Below, piece after piece: positions 1 through 7,566 of a stretch of DNA of 23,024 nucleotides. A program made the translations under genes and the position numbers. Every line of letters starts with the position of its first letter. Position 1 is the first letter of the stretch. Origin of the DNA: Casp-actino8 sp041159745 (lineage in GTDB: Bacteria; Actinomycetota; Acidimicrobiia; Acidimicrobiales; Ilumatobacteraceae); the NCBI GenBank assembly GCA_041159745.1, contig JBEAXP010000065.1, positions 1 to 23,024 of the forward strand. The letters run 5' to 3'. Under the pieces are notes generated by a model. That model was not told the origin of the DNA. It saw only the letters and a program-made list of their open reading frames with translations, and did not search any database.

Positions 1-45
1 CCCACGGAAGCGCAGTTGCGTTGGGAACTCGGGGTGTCGGCATGA
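1..45 (+). CDS. C-terminal end of an upstream gene (partial)
   Basis: Frame 1 is open from the window edge and ends at a TGA at 43-45, giving the tail PTEAQLRWELGVSA. This stop overlaps the ATG of the ABC ATPase gene in an ATGA arrangement, which is typical of translationally coupled genes in one operon. Fourteen residues are too few to name the product. It is probably the first visible member of the transporter operon, but that is inference from the overlap only. Confidence 0.45.
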   Translation, partial: PTEAQLRWELGVSA

Positions 46-806
46 GTCAGGTGGCCATCCGACTCGCCGACGTGTCGATCGATCTCGGCGTCGACCGCCA
101 GCGGGTGCTGAGCGGAGTGAACCTCGATGTTCGTCAGGGCGAGGTCCTCGCGATCGTCGGACGAAGCGGTGTCGGCAAGAGCACTCTTCTTCGTGTGATC
201 GCCGGCTTGGTCGACACCGCCACCGGTTCGATCGAGTATCCGGATCCGGTGGGTTCGCTGCGCACCGCACTCGTGTTCCAGGATCACCGACTCATGCCGT
301 GGCTGTCGGCGGTCGACAACGTGGCGTTTCCGCTGCGCTTGAAGAGTCACCCCGAGCGTTCGCGATCGAAGAAGGATCGTCGCCGGATCGCCCTCGACCT
401 GCTCGAGCGACTCGACATCGCCGATCTGGCCGACCGGTATCCGTCCGAACTCTCCGGTGGTCAGCGCCAGCGCGTCTCGATCGCCCGAGCGATGGCGGCC
501 CGACCCAAGGTGCTGCTTCTCGACGAGCCGTTCTCGGCTCTCGACGTGGCCACTCGTTCGTCGGTGCAGGACTGGATCGTCTCGCACCGTGACTCGCTCG
601 CACCGACCATCGTGCTCGTCACCCACGACCTGACCGAGGCGCTCTATGTCGCCGACCGAATCGCGTTGTTGTCGCGGTCGGATGGCGACGATCGCACGCG
701 GATTCCGGTGTGGAGCTCCGACGTGGCCGATCGCGACCGCATCTCCGAAAGCAATGTTCTCCTGGAGATCGAGTCGCACCTCATGACCACGACGTCGGCC
801 TCCTGA
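42..806 (+). CDS. ABC transporter ATP-binding protein, nitrate/sulfonate/taurine type
   Basis: A 254-residue ATPase subunit that would power import through the permease at 2106-2885. All nucleotide-binding motifs are visible: Walker A GRSGVGKST (about residues 41-49), a Q-loop in LVFQDHRLMPW, the signature LSGGQRQRVSIARA, Walker B VLLLDEPFSALD and the switch histidine in VTHD. Length and motif wording fit the SsuB/TauB/NrtD family (COG1116). I chose the ATG at 42 because it overlaps the upstream stop as ATGA; an in-frame TTG at 21 would only add an unconserved extension. It is followed after 64 bases by the binding-protein gene. The substrate cannot be read from this subunit. Confidence 0.93.
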   Translation: MSQVAIRLADVSIDLGVDRQRVLSGVNLDVRQGEVLAIVGRSGVGKSTLLRVIAGLVDTATGSIEYPDPVGSLRTALVFQDHRLMPWLSAVDNVAFPLRLKSHPERSRSKKDRRRIALDLLERLDIADLADRYPSELSGGQRQRVSIARAMAARPKVLLLDEPFSALDVATRSSVQDWIVSHRDSLAPTIVLVTHDLTEALYVADRIALLSRSDGDDRTRIPVWSSDVADRDRISESNVLLEIESHLMTTTSAS

Positions 807-831
807 GTCATTTCTCTCGCAGCCCACTTCA

Positions 832-859
832 TCACCCGTCACCCGTCACCCATCACCCG
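832..859 (+). repeat. Four tandem copies of a 7-bp unit (TCACCCG) before the binding-protein gene
   Basis: Units TCACCCG, TCACCCG, TCACCCA and TCACCCG lie head to tail between the ATPase and binding-protein genes. They abut the GGAGGAG ribosome-binding site of the latter at 859-865. The array lies in untranslated sequence, so a change in copy number would alter the spacing or folding of the ribosome-binding region and not a reading frame. Confidence 0.85.
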
Positions 860-870
860 GAGGAGCCCCC

Positions 871-2109
871 ATGGCCATCTCGTTCAGCAATCGTCGCGAC
901 TTCCTGCGACTCGTCGCCGGAACCGGACTCGCCGCGACGTCGGCGCCGTTCCTCCTCGCGGCCTGTGGAGGTTCGTCGAGTTCCACCGGTGCGACGTCGA
1001 CGTTGCCCGGCACCACCTCGACTCTCGCCGGCACGAGTCCGGCGCTGGATCTCGGGGCGGTTCGCGTTGGATATCTACCGATCACCGATGCGTCGCCTCT
1101 GCTCGTCGCCCACGCGACCGGCGCGTTCGATGCCCAGGGTTTCGACGCCGCCTCACCCACTTTGTTCCGCTCCTGGGCCGATCTGGTGGAAGCGTTCCAA
1201 GCCGAACAGGTCGATGTGGTCCACCTCCTCATGCCGCTGGCGGTGCAGTTGCGATTCGGAGCGGGCCTGCCCGTGAAGGTCGTGGCCTGGAACCACACCA
1301 ACGGATCGGCGCTCACGGCCGCCGATCGAATCGGCTCGGTCACCGACCTGGCGGGGGAGACCGTCGCCATTCCGTTCTGGTGGAGCATCCACAACGTCGT
1401 GCTGCAGAAGTTGTTGCGGGCCAACGGGCTCACCCCGGTGATCGAAGGCGACCCGTCGAAGTCGGATGGAACCGTGAAGTTGGTCGTGCTGCCGCCGGCC
1501 GACATGGTGCCGGCACTCGCGTCCGGTTCGATCGCCGCCTTCATCGTGGCCGATCCGTTCAACGCGCTGGCCGAAGTGAAGGGCGCCGGCAAGATCCTCC
1601 GATTCACGGGCGATGTGTGGCGCGACCACGCGTGCTGCGTGACCGTGGTGTCGGAGAACTTCTTGTCGTCGGCGCCCGATGCCGGTCAGGGTCTGGTGAA
1701 CGCGCTGGCCGCGTCGCAGCTGACCATTGCCGACGATCGTTCGGCGGCGGCCGCCATTCTCTCGGACGGGGGCTACTTGCCTCAGCCGGTGGAGGCCATC
1801 GAACGTGCGCTCACTCACTACGCGACCGAGGAGTACTTCACATCGGGAGCGATCGTGAACAAGGAGTGGTCGTCCGAGCGGATCGGATTCCAGCCGTACG
1901 CGTTCCCGTCGTACACCCAAGAACTCGTCACCGCGTTGAAGGACACCGTGATCGACGGCGACCGCTCGTTCCTCGACTCGCTCGATCCGGCATCGGTGCA
2001 CGAACAACTGGTGGCCGATGGCCTGGCGCGGGCGGCGATCGAAGCCAACGGTGGCCTCGAGCGCTTCCGCCTCGCTTCGTTCGAACGAGTCGAGACCATC
2101 GCGCCGTGA
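871..2109 (+). CDS. Tat-exported lipoprotein substrate-binding protein of the ABC importer (NrtA/SsuA-like)
   Basis: The 412-residue extracytoplasmic receptor of the importer. The N-terminus has a twin-arginine signal (NRRDFLRL, residues 7-14), a hydrophobic stretch and a lipobox ending LLAAC, so the mature protein should be anchored by a lipid on a cysteine near residue 32. A Ser/Thr/Gly-rich linker follows. The core opens with RVGYLPITDASPLLVAHATGAF and contains the segment VDVVHLLMPLAVQL, wording like that of the NMT1/NrtA/CmpA/SsuA receptors for nitrate, bicarbonate, cyanate or sulfonates. The start is set by GGAGGAG four to five bases upstream of ATG. The stop overlaps the permease start by 4 bp (GTGA). 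The ligand is not determined. Confidence 0.9.
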   Translation: MAISFSNRRDFLRLVAGTGLAATSAPFLLAACGGSSSSTGATSTLPGTTSTLAGTSPALDLGAVRVGYLPITDASPLLVAHATGAFDAQGFDAASPTLFRSWADLVEAFQAEQVDVVHLLMPLAVQLRFGAGLPVKVVAWNHTNGSALTAADRIGSVTDLAGETVAIPFWWSIHNVVLQKLLRANGLTPVIEGDPSKSDGTVKLVVLPPADMVPALASGSIAAFIVADPFNALAEVKGAGKILRFTGDVWRDHACCVTVVSENFLSSAPDAGQGLVNALAASQLTIADDRSAAAAILSDGGYLPQPVEAIERALTHYATEEYFTSGAIVNKEWSSERIGFQPYAFPSYTQELVTALKDTVIDGDRSFLDSLDPASVHEQLVADGLARAAIEANGGLERFRLASFERVETIAP

Positions 2110-2885
2110 GTGATCGGTCCCGCGCCGCGGTGGTGACGCGATGGCTCGTCATTCGGGTCGTCGTGATCGCCGGTGCCGTCGGACTGTGGTGGATCGCGTC
2201 GTCGGTCGTCTGGTCCGACAACCCGGTGATCTCGCGAATCGGTCCCGACGAGTCGCTGCCGGCGCTCTGGAACGGTCTGTTCGACGGCGACCTCGGTACC
2301 GATCTGCGGGCGAGCCTGATTCGTCTCGTGGCCGGCCTGCTCATCGCGGTGTCGGTCGGTGTTCCCCTCGGACTCGCTCTCGGTTCGAGTCGTCTCGTCG
2401 AAGAGGCGTCCACGCCGGTCGTGAACTTCTTGCGCATGATCTCGCCGTTGGCGTGGGCGCCGATCGTGATCGTCGCGTTCGGAGTGGGGGACGCGCCGGT
2501 TCTCTTTCTCATCGCCATCACGGCGGTGTGGCCGGTCGCGCTCGGAACCGCGGCCGGGGTGAAGGGTGTGTCGCCGGGCTTGAAGGAACTGGCCGAATCG
2601 CTGGGTGCCACTCGCTCCGAGCGACTCCGTTTCGTGACGTCGCCGGTCGTGAAGGCCAACGTTCTCACCGCATTGCGACTCGCCCTCGGTGTGGCCTGGA
2701 TCGTTCTCGTTCCGGCCGAGATGTTGGGGGTCGACTCCGGACTCGGATACGCCGTGCTGAACGCCCGCGACCAACTGGACTACGCCGCGTTGGGTGGAGC
2801 GGTCCTCCTCATCGGCGTCACGGGTTTCGTGATCGACGCTCTGTTCCGGCGTGTGCTGCGCGTCGACCCCCGCACGATCTCGTGA
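2106..2885 (+). CDS. ABC transporter permease, SsuC/TauC type
   Basis: A 259-residue inner-membrane permease starting at the GTG that overlaps the binding-protein stop as GTGA. Hydrophobic segments include about residues 12-35, 72-96, 110-140 and one near the C-terminus. The cytoplasmic coupling loop carries the EAA-type motif ELAESLGATRSERLRFV, which docks on the ATPase. Length and motif fit the BPD_transp_1 fold of the SsuC/TauC/NrtB family. The frame is open much further upstream, but that part lies inside the binding-protein gene and is out of phase with it. The stop codon lies in the first unit of the 11-bp repeat array at 2883-2926. Confidence 0.92.
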   Translation: MSDRSRAAVVTRWLVIRVVVIAGAVGLWWIASSVVWSDNPVISRIGPDESLPALWNGLFDGDLGTDLRASLIRLVAGLLIAVSVGVPLGLALGSSRLVEEASTPVVNFLRMISPLAWAPIVIVAFGVGDAPVLFLIAITAVWPVALGTAAGVKGVSPGLKELAESLGATRSERLRFVTSPVVKANVLTALRLALGVAWIVLVPAEMLGVDSGLGYAVLNARDQLDYAALGGAVLLIGVTGFVIDALFRRVLRVDPRTIS

Positions 2886-2926
2886 CGTGCTCGTGACGTT
2901 CTTCTGACGATCTTCTGGCGTTCTTC
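2883..2926 (+). repeat. Four tandem 11-bp repeats, possible response-regulator operator
   Basis: Units TGACGTGCTCG, TGACGTTCTTC, TGACGATCTTC and TGGCGTTCTTC run head to tail; the first includes the permease stop codon. The phase is about one helical turn, and each later unit can be read as a 7-base core (G-T/A-TCTTC) plus a 4-base spacer. That is the layout of direct-repeat operators of OmpR/PhoB-family regulators such as the actinobacterial PHO box. The array ends 35 bp upstream of a candidate -10 box for the helicase. The repeats are seen directly; the operator role is inference. Confidence 0.7.
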
Positions 2927-2960
2927 CGACTGGGGCCATCTCCGCGGGGCCACCGGGCGG

Positions 2961-2966
2961 TACCCT
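2961..2966 (+). promoter_or_regulatory. Candidate -10 box (TACCCT) of the DEAD-box helicase gene
   Basis: TACCCT lies 11 bases upstream of the helicase ATG, which would give a 5' UTR of only about 3-4 bases. There is no Shine-Dalgarno sequence in the gap. No convincing -35 box is seen. Confidence 0.4.
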
Positions 2967-2977
2967 CGGTAGCGACC

Positions 2978-4264
2978 ATGACCGAGCCCGCCCCCCGACA
3001 GGGATCGCCTCGCGGTCGTCGGCGCCGACGTCGTCCAGACGACAGCCCTGCTCCGGCGTCCTCGCAGCCCCTCACCTCCATCAACGCCCTGCCCCCGGTG
3101 CCCACACCCACCGGTTTCGCCGCGCTCGGTGTTCCGCACGAGGTCGACGCCGGTCTGGCCGCGGCCGGTTTCGCTCAGCCCTTCGCGATTCAGAAGGAGG
3201 CCATCCCGGTCGCGCTTCAGGGTCGCGACGTGTGCGGTCGCGCCAAGACCGGCTCGGGCAAGACGCTCGCGTTCGGCGTTCCGATCCTCTCGCGCATCTC
3301 CGAGCGGGCCGAACCGTTGCGTCCGCTCGGCTTGGTGCTCGTGCCCACGCGCGAGCTCGCCATTCAGGTGGCCGAGGTCATCGAACCGGTCGCGCGACAT
3401 TCGGGCCGCCGGGTTCTCGCGGTGTACGGCGGGGCGAGTCGTCATCATCAGGTCGACAAGTTGAAGGACGGCATCGAGATCGTCGTGGCCACCCCGTTGC
3501 GCCTCATCGACTTGTTGAAGTCCGACGAGATCGACGTGTCGGGCGTGGAAGTGGTGGTGCTCGACGAAGCCGATCGCATGGCCGACGACGGGTTCACACC
3601 GCAGGTCGAATGGATCCTGCGTCGTTGCACCGGCCGCAATCAGACCATGCTGTTCTCGGCCACGCTCGACGGCGACGTGGGTCACTTGATCCGCGCCTAC
3701 TTGAAGGATCCGGTGGAGGTCGCGATCGACGCCGCCACCGACACCGTGGGCACGATGCATCACGTGTGGCTCGCGGTGCATCACATGGACAAGGACAAGG
3801 TCGTGTCGGCCATCGCTCGTGGCGCGGGCAAGACCGTGGTGTTCTGCCAGACCAAACGCGTGTGCGATCGAGTATCCGACAATCTTCAGGCCCTCGGAGT
3901 GAACGCGGCCGCCATTCACGGCGACTTGCCGCAGCCGGCTCGCGAGAAGGCGCTGCGCCGATTCGCCGAAGGCGATCTCAAGGTTCTCGTGGCCACCGAC
4001 GTCGCGGCGCGCGGAATCGACATCGACGACATCGCGGCCGTCATTCACTACGAGCCGGCCAAGGACAACAAGGACTATCTGCACCGCTCGGGTCGTACCG
4101 CGCGTGCCGGTCGTGATGGCTGGGCCGTCACGCTGGTCGAGTACAACCAGCACACCCAGGTGACGATCCTTCAGCGCACGATGCGCATGCCGATCACCAA
4201 GCCGATCGAAGTGTTCAGCAACAACCCCAAGTTGTCGAACCTCGTCGAGTTCCTCGCCGACTGA
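2978..4264 (+). CDS. DEAD-box ATP-dependent RNA helicase (RhlE/DbpA-like)
   Basis: A 428-residue cytoplasmic RNA-remodelling helicase. An arginine-rich N-terminal tail (GRRRRRRPDD, about 12-21) precedes the two RecA domains. Visible motifs are the Q-motif region (AGFAQPFAIQKEAIP), motif I AKTGSGKT (about 88-95), Ia PTRELAIQV, motif II DEAD at 196-199, motif III SAT in LFSATLDGD, motif V TDVAARGID and motif VI HRSGRTARAGRDG. It lacks a long C-terminal RNA-binding extension, so it resembles the compact RhlE class more than CsdA. The start follows from the first ATG after the promoter-like TACCCT. It converges on leuD with a 15-bp gap. Confidence 0.95.
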   Translation: MTEPAPRQGSPRGRRRRRRPDDSPAPASSQPLTSINALPPVPTPTGFAALGVPHEVDAGLAAAGFAQPFAIQKEAIPVALQGRDVCGRAKTGSGKTLAFGVPILSRISERAEPLRPLGLVLVPTRELAIQVAEVIEPVARHSGRRVLAVYGGASRHHQVDKLKDGIEIVVATPLRLIDLLKSDEIDVSGVEVVVLDEADRMADDGFTPQVEWILRRCTGRNQTMLFSATLDGDVGHLIRAYLKDPVEVAIDAATDTVGTMHHVWLAVHHMDKDKVVSAIARGAGKTVVFCQTKRVCDRVSDNLQALGVNAAAIHGDLPQPAREKALRRFAEGDLKVLVATDVAARGIDIDDIAAVIHYEPAKDNKDYLHRSGRTARAGRDGWAVTLVEYNQHTQVTILQRTMRMPITKPIEVFSNNPKLSNLVEFLAD

Positions 4265-4279
4265 CCGGCGAGTCGCGCA

Positions 4280-4867
4280 TCAGGCGCCGAGCCAGGCCGG
4301 GCGCTTCTTCTCGAACGCGTCGATCTCGCTCGCATGCTGCATCGTGATTCCGATGTCGTCGAGTCCGTTCAGGAATCGATGCTGGTTCTGCGGTTCCATC
4401 GGGAACGATTCGTTGACGCCGGCAGACGGAACCTCGACCACCAACCGCTCCATGTCGACCACGATCGACGTGGACGGGTCGGATTCGATGGCCGCCCACA
4501 CTTTCTCGACGCTGTCGAGACCGAGTGCGACGGGAACGAGCCCGTTCTTGGTGCAGTTGTTGCGGAAGATGTCGCTGAAGCTCGGAGCGATCACGGCGTC
4601 GAATCCGTATTGCTGGATGGCCCACACCGCGTGTTCGCGGCTCGATCCGACACCGAACGACGGACCGGCCACCAGAATCGACGCACCCGCGTAGCGCTGA
4701 TCGTTCAGGACGAAATCGCGGTCGTCGCGCCACGTGGCGAACAGTCCGGCTTCGAATCCGGTGCGCTCGACCCGCTTCAGCCACTCGGCCGGAATGATCT
4801 GGTCGGTGTCGACATCGCTGCGGCGCAGCGGAATTCCGCGACCGGTGAGTACTCGTACGCTCTTCAT
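4280..4867 (-). CDS. leuD: 3-isopropylmalate dehydratase small subunit
   Basis: The 195-residue swivelling subunit of isopropylmalate isomerase, which with LeuC converts 2- to 3-isopropylmalate in leucine synthesis. It can also isomerise citramalate in the pyruvate route to isoleucine. It begins MKSVRVLTGRGIPLRRSDVDTDQIIPAEWLK and contains the family segments ILVAGPSFGVGSSREHAVWAI and IAPSFSDIFRNNCTKNGLVPV. Length matches LeuD exactly. The ATG at 4867 was chosen from family N-termini and the purine-rich AGAGAGA just upstream; the frame is open further but overlaps leuC sequence. It follows leuC by 38 bp on the same strand. Confidence 0.97.
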   Translation of the reverse strand: MKSVRVLTGRGIPLRRSDVDTDQIIPAEWLKRVERTGFEAGLFATWRDDRDFVLNDQRYAGASILVAGPSFGVGSSREHAVWAIQQYGFDAVIAPSFSDIFRNNCTKNGLVPVALGLDSVEKVWAAIESDPSTSIVVDMERLVVEVPSAGVNESFPMEPQNQHRFLNGLDDIGITMQHASEIDAFEKKRPAWLGA

Positions 4868-4905
4868 CGTTCGTCTCTCTTCGTTGGGGTTCGGTTCGGG
4901 CCGGT

Positions 4906-6309
4906 TCAGTTCAGATCGGCCGGAGCGGCGAAGCGACCGACCACCGCGGTGGCGGCGGCGACGGCCGGCGACACGAGATGGGTGCGTCCGCCGCGGCCCT
5001 GGCGACCTTCGAAGTTGCGGTTGCTGGTGCTCGCGGCGCGTTCGCCCGGGGCGAGCTTGTCGGGGTTCATGGCCAGGCACATCGAACAACCGGGCTCGCG
5101 CCACTCGGCGCCGGCGGCGGTGAAGATCGTGTGCAGACCTTCGGCTTCGGCCTGCTGTTTCACGGCGTGGCTTCCCGGAACGACCAACGCGCGCTTCACC
5201 GAGATCTTGCGACCGGCCAGCACGTCGGCGGCCGCGCGCAGGTCCTCGATACGGCTGTTGGTGCACGAGCCGATGAACACGGTGTCGACGGCGACGTCGC
5301 GCAGGCGCTGGCCGGGGGTGAGGCCCATGTACTCGAGCGCGCGGGCCACGGTCTGACGAGTGGTCGCATCGGCGTAGTCGTCGGGCGACGGAACGTTCGC
5401 GTCGATGCTCGCCACCTGGCCGGGGTTGGTGCCCCAACTCACGTGCGGTGAGAGCGCGGCGGCGTCGAGCGACACCTCCTTGTCGAAGCGGGCGTCGGCA
5501 TCGGTGGCGAGTGCGCGCCACGCATCGAGGGCCTGTTCCCACTTCTTGCCTCGCGGTGCGTGCTCGCGGCCTTCGAGATACGCGAAGGTGACGTCGTCGG
5601 GCGCGATGAGTCCGGCCTTGGCACCGGCTTCGATGCTCATGTTGCACACCGTCATGCGACCTTCCATCGACAACGATCGGATGGCCGAGCCGCGGTATTC
5701 GATCACGTGGCCGATGCCGCCACCGGTGCCGATCTTGCCGATCACCGCGAGGATCACGTCCTTGGCGGTGACACCGACCGGCAGGGTGCCGTCGACGTTC
5801 ACCGACATCCACTTCGGTCGACTCTGCGGAAGCGTCTGGGTCGCGAGCACGTGCTCGACCTCACTGGTGCCGATGCCGAAAGCGAGAGCGCCGAACGCGC
5901 CGTGAGTGGCGGTGTGGCTGTCGCCGCACACGATCGTCATTCCGGGAAGGGTGCGACCTTGTTCGGGTCCGATCACGTGCACGATGCCCTGACGCGCATC
6001 GCCCATCGAATACAGCTCGAGTCCGAACTCCTGGGCGTTCTTGCGCAGCACCTCCACTTGCTTCGCCGAAATCGGATCGGCGATGGGGAGGTGGATGTTC
6101 TCGGTGGGCACGTTGTGGTCTTCGGTGGCCAGCGTGAGGTCGGGGCGACGCACCGGACGACCCGACAGACGCAGACCGTCGAAGGCCTGCGGACTGGTGA
6201 CCTCGTGGAGGAGATGCAGATCGATGTAGAGCAGGTCGGGCTCGCCCGGTGCCGAATGCACCACGTGGGCATCCCAGACCTTCTGCGGGAGGGTGGTCGG
6301 TTGGCTCAT
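4906..6309 (-). CDS. leuC: 3-isopropylmalate dehydratase large subunit
   Basis: A 467-residue aconitase-family subunit that carries the [4Fe-4S] cluster. The three ligand cysteines are visible as C349 in FIGSCTNSR and C408/C411 in EPGCSMCLAMN. Other family blocks are CGDSHTATHGAFGALAFGIGTSEVEHVLATQ and GRGGRTHLVSPAVAAATAVVG. The start at 6309 is supported by GAGGGAGAA six bases upstream; the longer open frame would extend into the intergenic operator region. It forms an operon with leuD and is divergent from an IclR regulator. That arrangement is known in Streptomyces and Corynebacterium, where NdgR/LtbR controls leuCD. Confidence 0.97.
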   Translation of the reverse strand: MSQPTTLPQKVWDAHVVHSAPGEPDLLYIDLHLLHEVTSPQAFDGLRLSGRPVRRPDLTLATEDHNVPTENIHLPIADPISAKQVEVLRKNAQEFGLELYSMGDARQGIVHVIGPEQGRTLPGMTIVCGDSHTATHGAFGALAFGIGTSEVEHVLATQTLPQSRPKWMSVNVDGTLPVGVTAKDVILAVIGKIGTGGGIGHVIEYRGSAIRSLSMEGRMTVCNMSIEAGAKAGLIAPDDVTFAYLEGREHAPRGKKWEQALDAWRALATDADARFDKEVSLDAAALSPHVSWGTNPGQVASIDANVPSPDDYADATTRQTVARALEYMGLTPGQRLRDVAVDTVFIGSCTNSRIEDLRAAADVLAGRKISVKRALVVPGSHAVKQQAEAEGLHTIFTAAGAEWREPGCSMCLAMNPDKLAPGERAASTSNRNFEGRQGRGGRTHLVSPAVAAATAVVGRFAAPADLN

Positions 6310-6347
6310 GGTTCTCCCTCGTCCCCACCTCGACCCCATGCTGAGGT

Positions 6348-6362
6348 TCTCACATAGTGGGA
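6348..6362. promoter_or_regulatory. Candidate NdgR/LtbR operator in the leuC-ndgR divergent region
   Basis: The 15-bp imperfect palindrome TCTCACATAGTGGGA has five of seven arm positions complementary about a central T. It lies in the 68-bp gap between leuC and the IclR gene, directly abutting the candidate -10 of the regulator at 6363. Position and symmetry suit an autoregulatory IclR-family operator that would also control leuCD. The binding role is inference. Confidence 0.5.
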
Positions 6363-6368
6363 TAGGCT
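6363..6368 (+). promoter_or_regulatory. Candidate -10 box (TAGGCT) of the IclR regulator gene
   Basis: TAGGCT ends nine bases before the ATG at 6378 with no ribosome-binding site between, so the transcript would be leaderless or nearly so. It abuts the palindrome at 6348-6362. Confidence 0.4.
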
Positions 6369-6377
6369 TCCTGAATC

Positions 6378-7028
6378 ATGGACATGGTATCGGGGGTCGG
6401 AGTACTCGACAAGGTCGCCACGGTGTGGCGTGTCCTCGAACGCGCCGGGTCGCTGTCGTTGGCCGATCTCACCGTGGCCACCGGGATTCCCCGGGCCACG
6501 CTTCATCGCCTGGCCGTCGCCATGGAGAGTCAAGGTCTGCTCCGTCGCGACCCGCGAGGAGAGTTCTGCCTCGGCTGGTGGCTCGTGTCGCTCGGTCATG
6601 CCGCCGAGAACGCGTTCCCGTTGGTGGCCTTGGCCCGACCGATCCTCGAGCGACTGCGCGACTCGACCGGTGAGAGCGTGCAGTTGTACGTGCGCGAGGC
6701 CGACGCGCGGCGTTGTGTCGTGTCGTTCGAATCGACCCACGGTCTGCGATGGATCGTGCCGGAAGGGGCGTTGCTTCCCTTGTCGGCGGGTTCGGCCGGA
6801 CACGTGCTGGGTGCCGCGACCATCGGCAAACGGGGATGGATCGCGAGCGTGGGCGAGCGCGAGGCGGGTGTCGCGTCGGTGAGCGCTCCGGTGCGAACGC
6901 GTGACGGCGTGGTGCGCGCCGCCGTGAGTCTGAGCGGGCCGATCGAGCGCGTGTCCACCGACCCGGGCCGGAAGTACGGCACGGCCGTGGTGGACGCCGC
7001 TGCGGAATTGGCCGCTCTCATCGACTGA
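6378..7028 (+). CDS. IclR-family transcriptional regulator, NdgR/LtbR-like
   Basis: A 216-residue regulator. Residues about 6-60 form a winged helix-turn-helix (GVGVLDKVATVWRVLERAG, with the recognition region TGIPRATLHRLAVAMESQGLL). The rest is an IclR ligand-binding domain including VGEREAGVASVSAPVRTRDGVV, somewhat short for the family. The opening SGVGVLDKA-like wording and the divergent position next to leuCD match actinobacterial NdgR/AreB/LtbR, regulators of leucine and other amino-acid genes. The ATG at 6378 keeps the family-like N-terminus; ATG at 6384 is an alternative. The family assignment is firm; orthology with NdgR is a strong inference from context. Confidence 0.88.
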   Translation: MDMVSGVGVLDKVATVWRVLERAGSLSLADLTVATGIPRATLHRLAVAMESQGLLRRDPRGEFCLGWWLVSLGHAAENAFPLVALARPILERLRDSTGESVQLYVREADARRCVVSFESTHGLRWIVPEGALLPLSAGSAGHVLGAATIGKRGWIASVGEREAGVASVSAPVRTRDGVVRAAVSLSGPIERVSTDPGRKYGTAVVDAAAELAALID

Positions 7029-7089
7029 CACGACACGTTCGCTCGTTCCGGCGACTCCGTCGCGACTCTCGGCTGCTCACACTCGCCGC

Positions 7090-7566
7090 ATGTCCGACAC
7101 CCGTGTCACGCCCTTGTCGATCGCCGAATGGGTCGACTCCGATCTCCACGAATCACTCGCCGAGACCCTGCGCTATCGCGCGGCCCGCGTGTTCGCGGTG
7201 CACTCCGAAGGCGCCGATCTCGAACGCGTACTGGTCGACAGCGACGCCGATCCGTATCGCTTGCTCACACGCATTCCGGTCTGGCGTCCGGTCGACGCTC
7301 TGTGCCTGGTGATGACGGGTTGGATGTCGCGTATCGACGTCGACGGCCCCGACGATTCGGGTGGCGATGATGACGACGACTCTCGCGAACGAGTGCGCGT
7401 CACCGCCGCCGTGAACGATCAGGGAGTGTCGGTGGTGGTGCGCCGCTGGGATCTCGATGGACGAACCGATTCGTTCGCCGACGGCGGCGAAGGAATCTTT
7501 CCCGAGGCGTTGCGCGTGTGGTGGACGGCGTTCGACGCGGTCAGAAGGCAGCCAGAAGGTCGATGA
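7090..7566 (+). CDS. Small acidic protein of unknown function
   Basis: A 158-residue protein I do not recognise. It has a folded-looking N-terminal half (WVDSDLHESLAETLRYRAARVFAVHSEGADLERVLVDSD) and a segment around PVWRPVDALCLVMTGWM. A low-complexity acidic stretch follows at about 92-100, then RVRVTAAVNDQGVSVVVRRWDLDGR. There is no signal peptide or membrane segment. A CACACT hexamer lies six bases before the ATG and no ribosome-binding site is seen. Its 3' end overlaps the convergent FKBP gene by 26 bp. The codon pattern matches its neighbours, so I believe it is a real gene. Confidence 0.7.
   Translation: MSDTRVTPLSIAEWVDSDLHESLAETLRYRAARVFAVHSEGADLERVLVDSDADPYRLLTRIPVWRPVDALCLVMTGWMSRIDVDGPDDSGGDDDDDSRERVRVTAAVNDQGVSVVVRRWDLDGRTDSFADGGEGIFPEALRVWWTAFDAVRRQPEGR

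Noticed and set aside
1153..2007. Long minus-strand open frame inside the binding-protein gene
   Set aside because: It is a shadow of a well-supported gene on the other strand and has Arg/His-rich, motif-free content.
4280..5812. Single 510-residue minus-strand protein fused ahead of LeuD
   Set aside because: The upstream part is the wrong frame of leuC; LeuD begins at 4867 with a ribosome-binding site.
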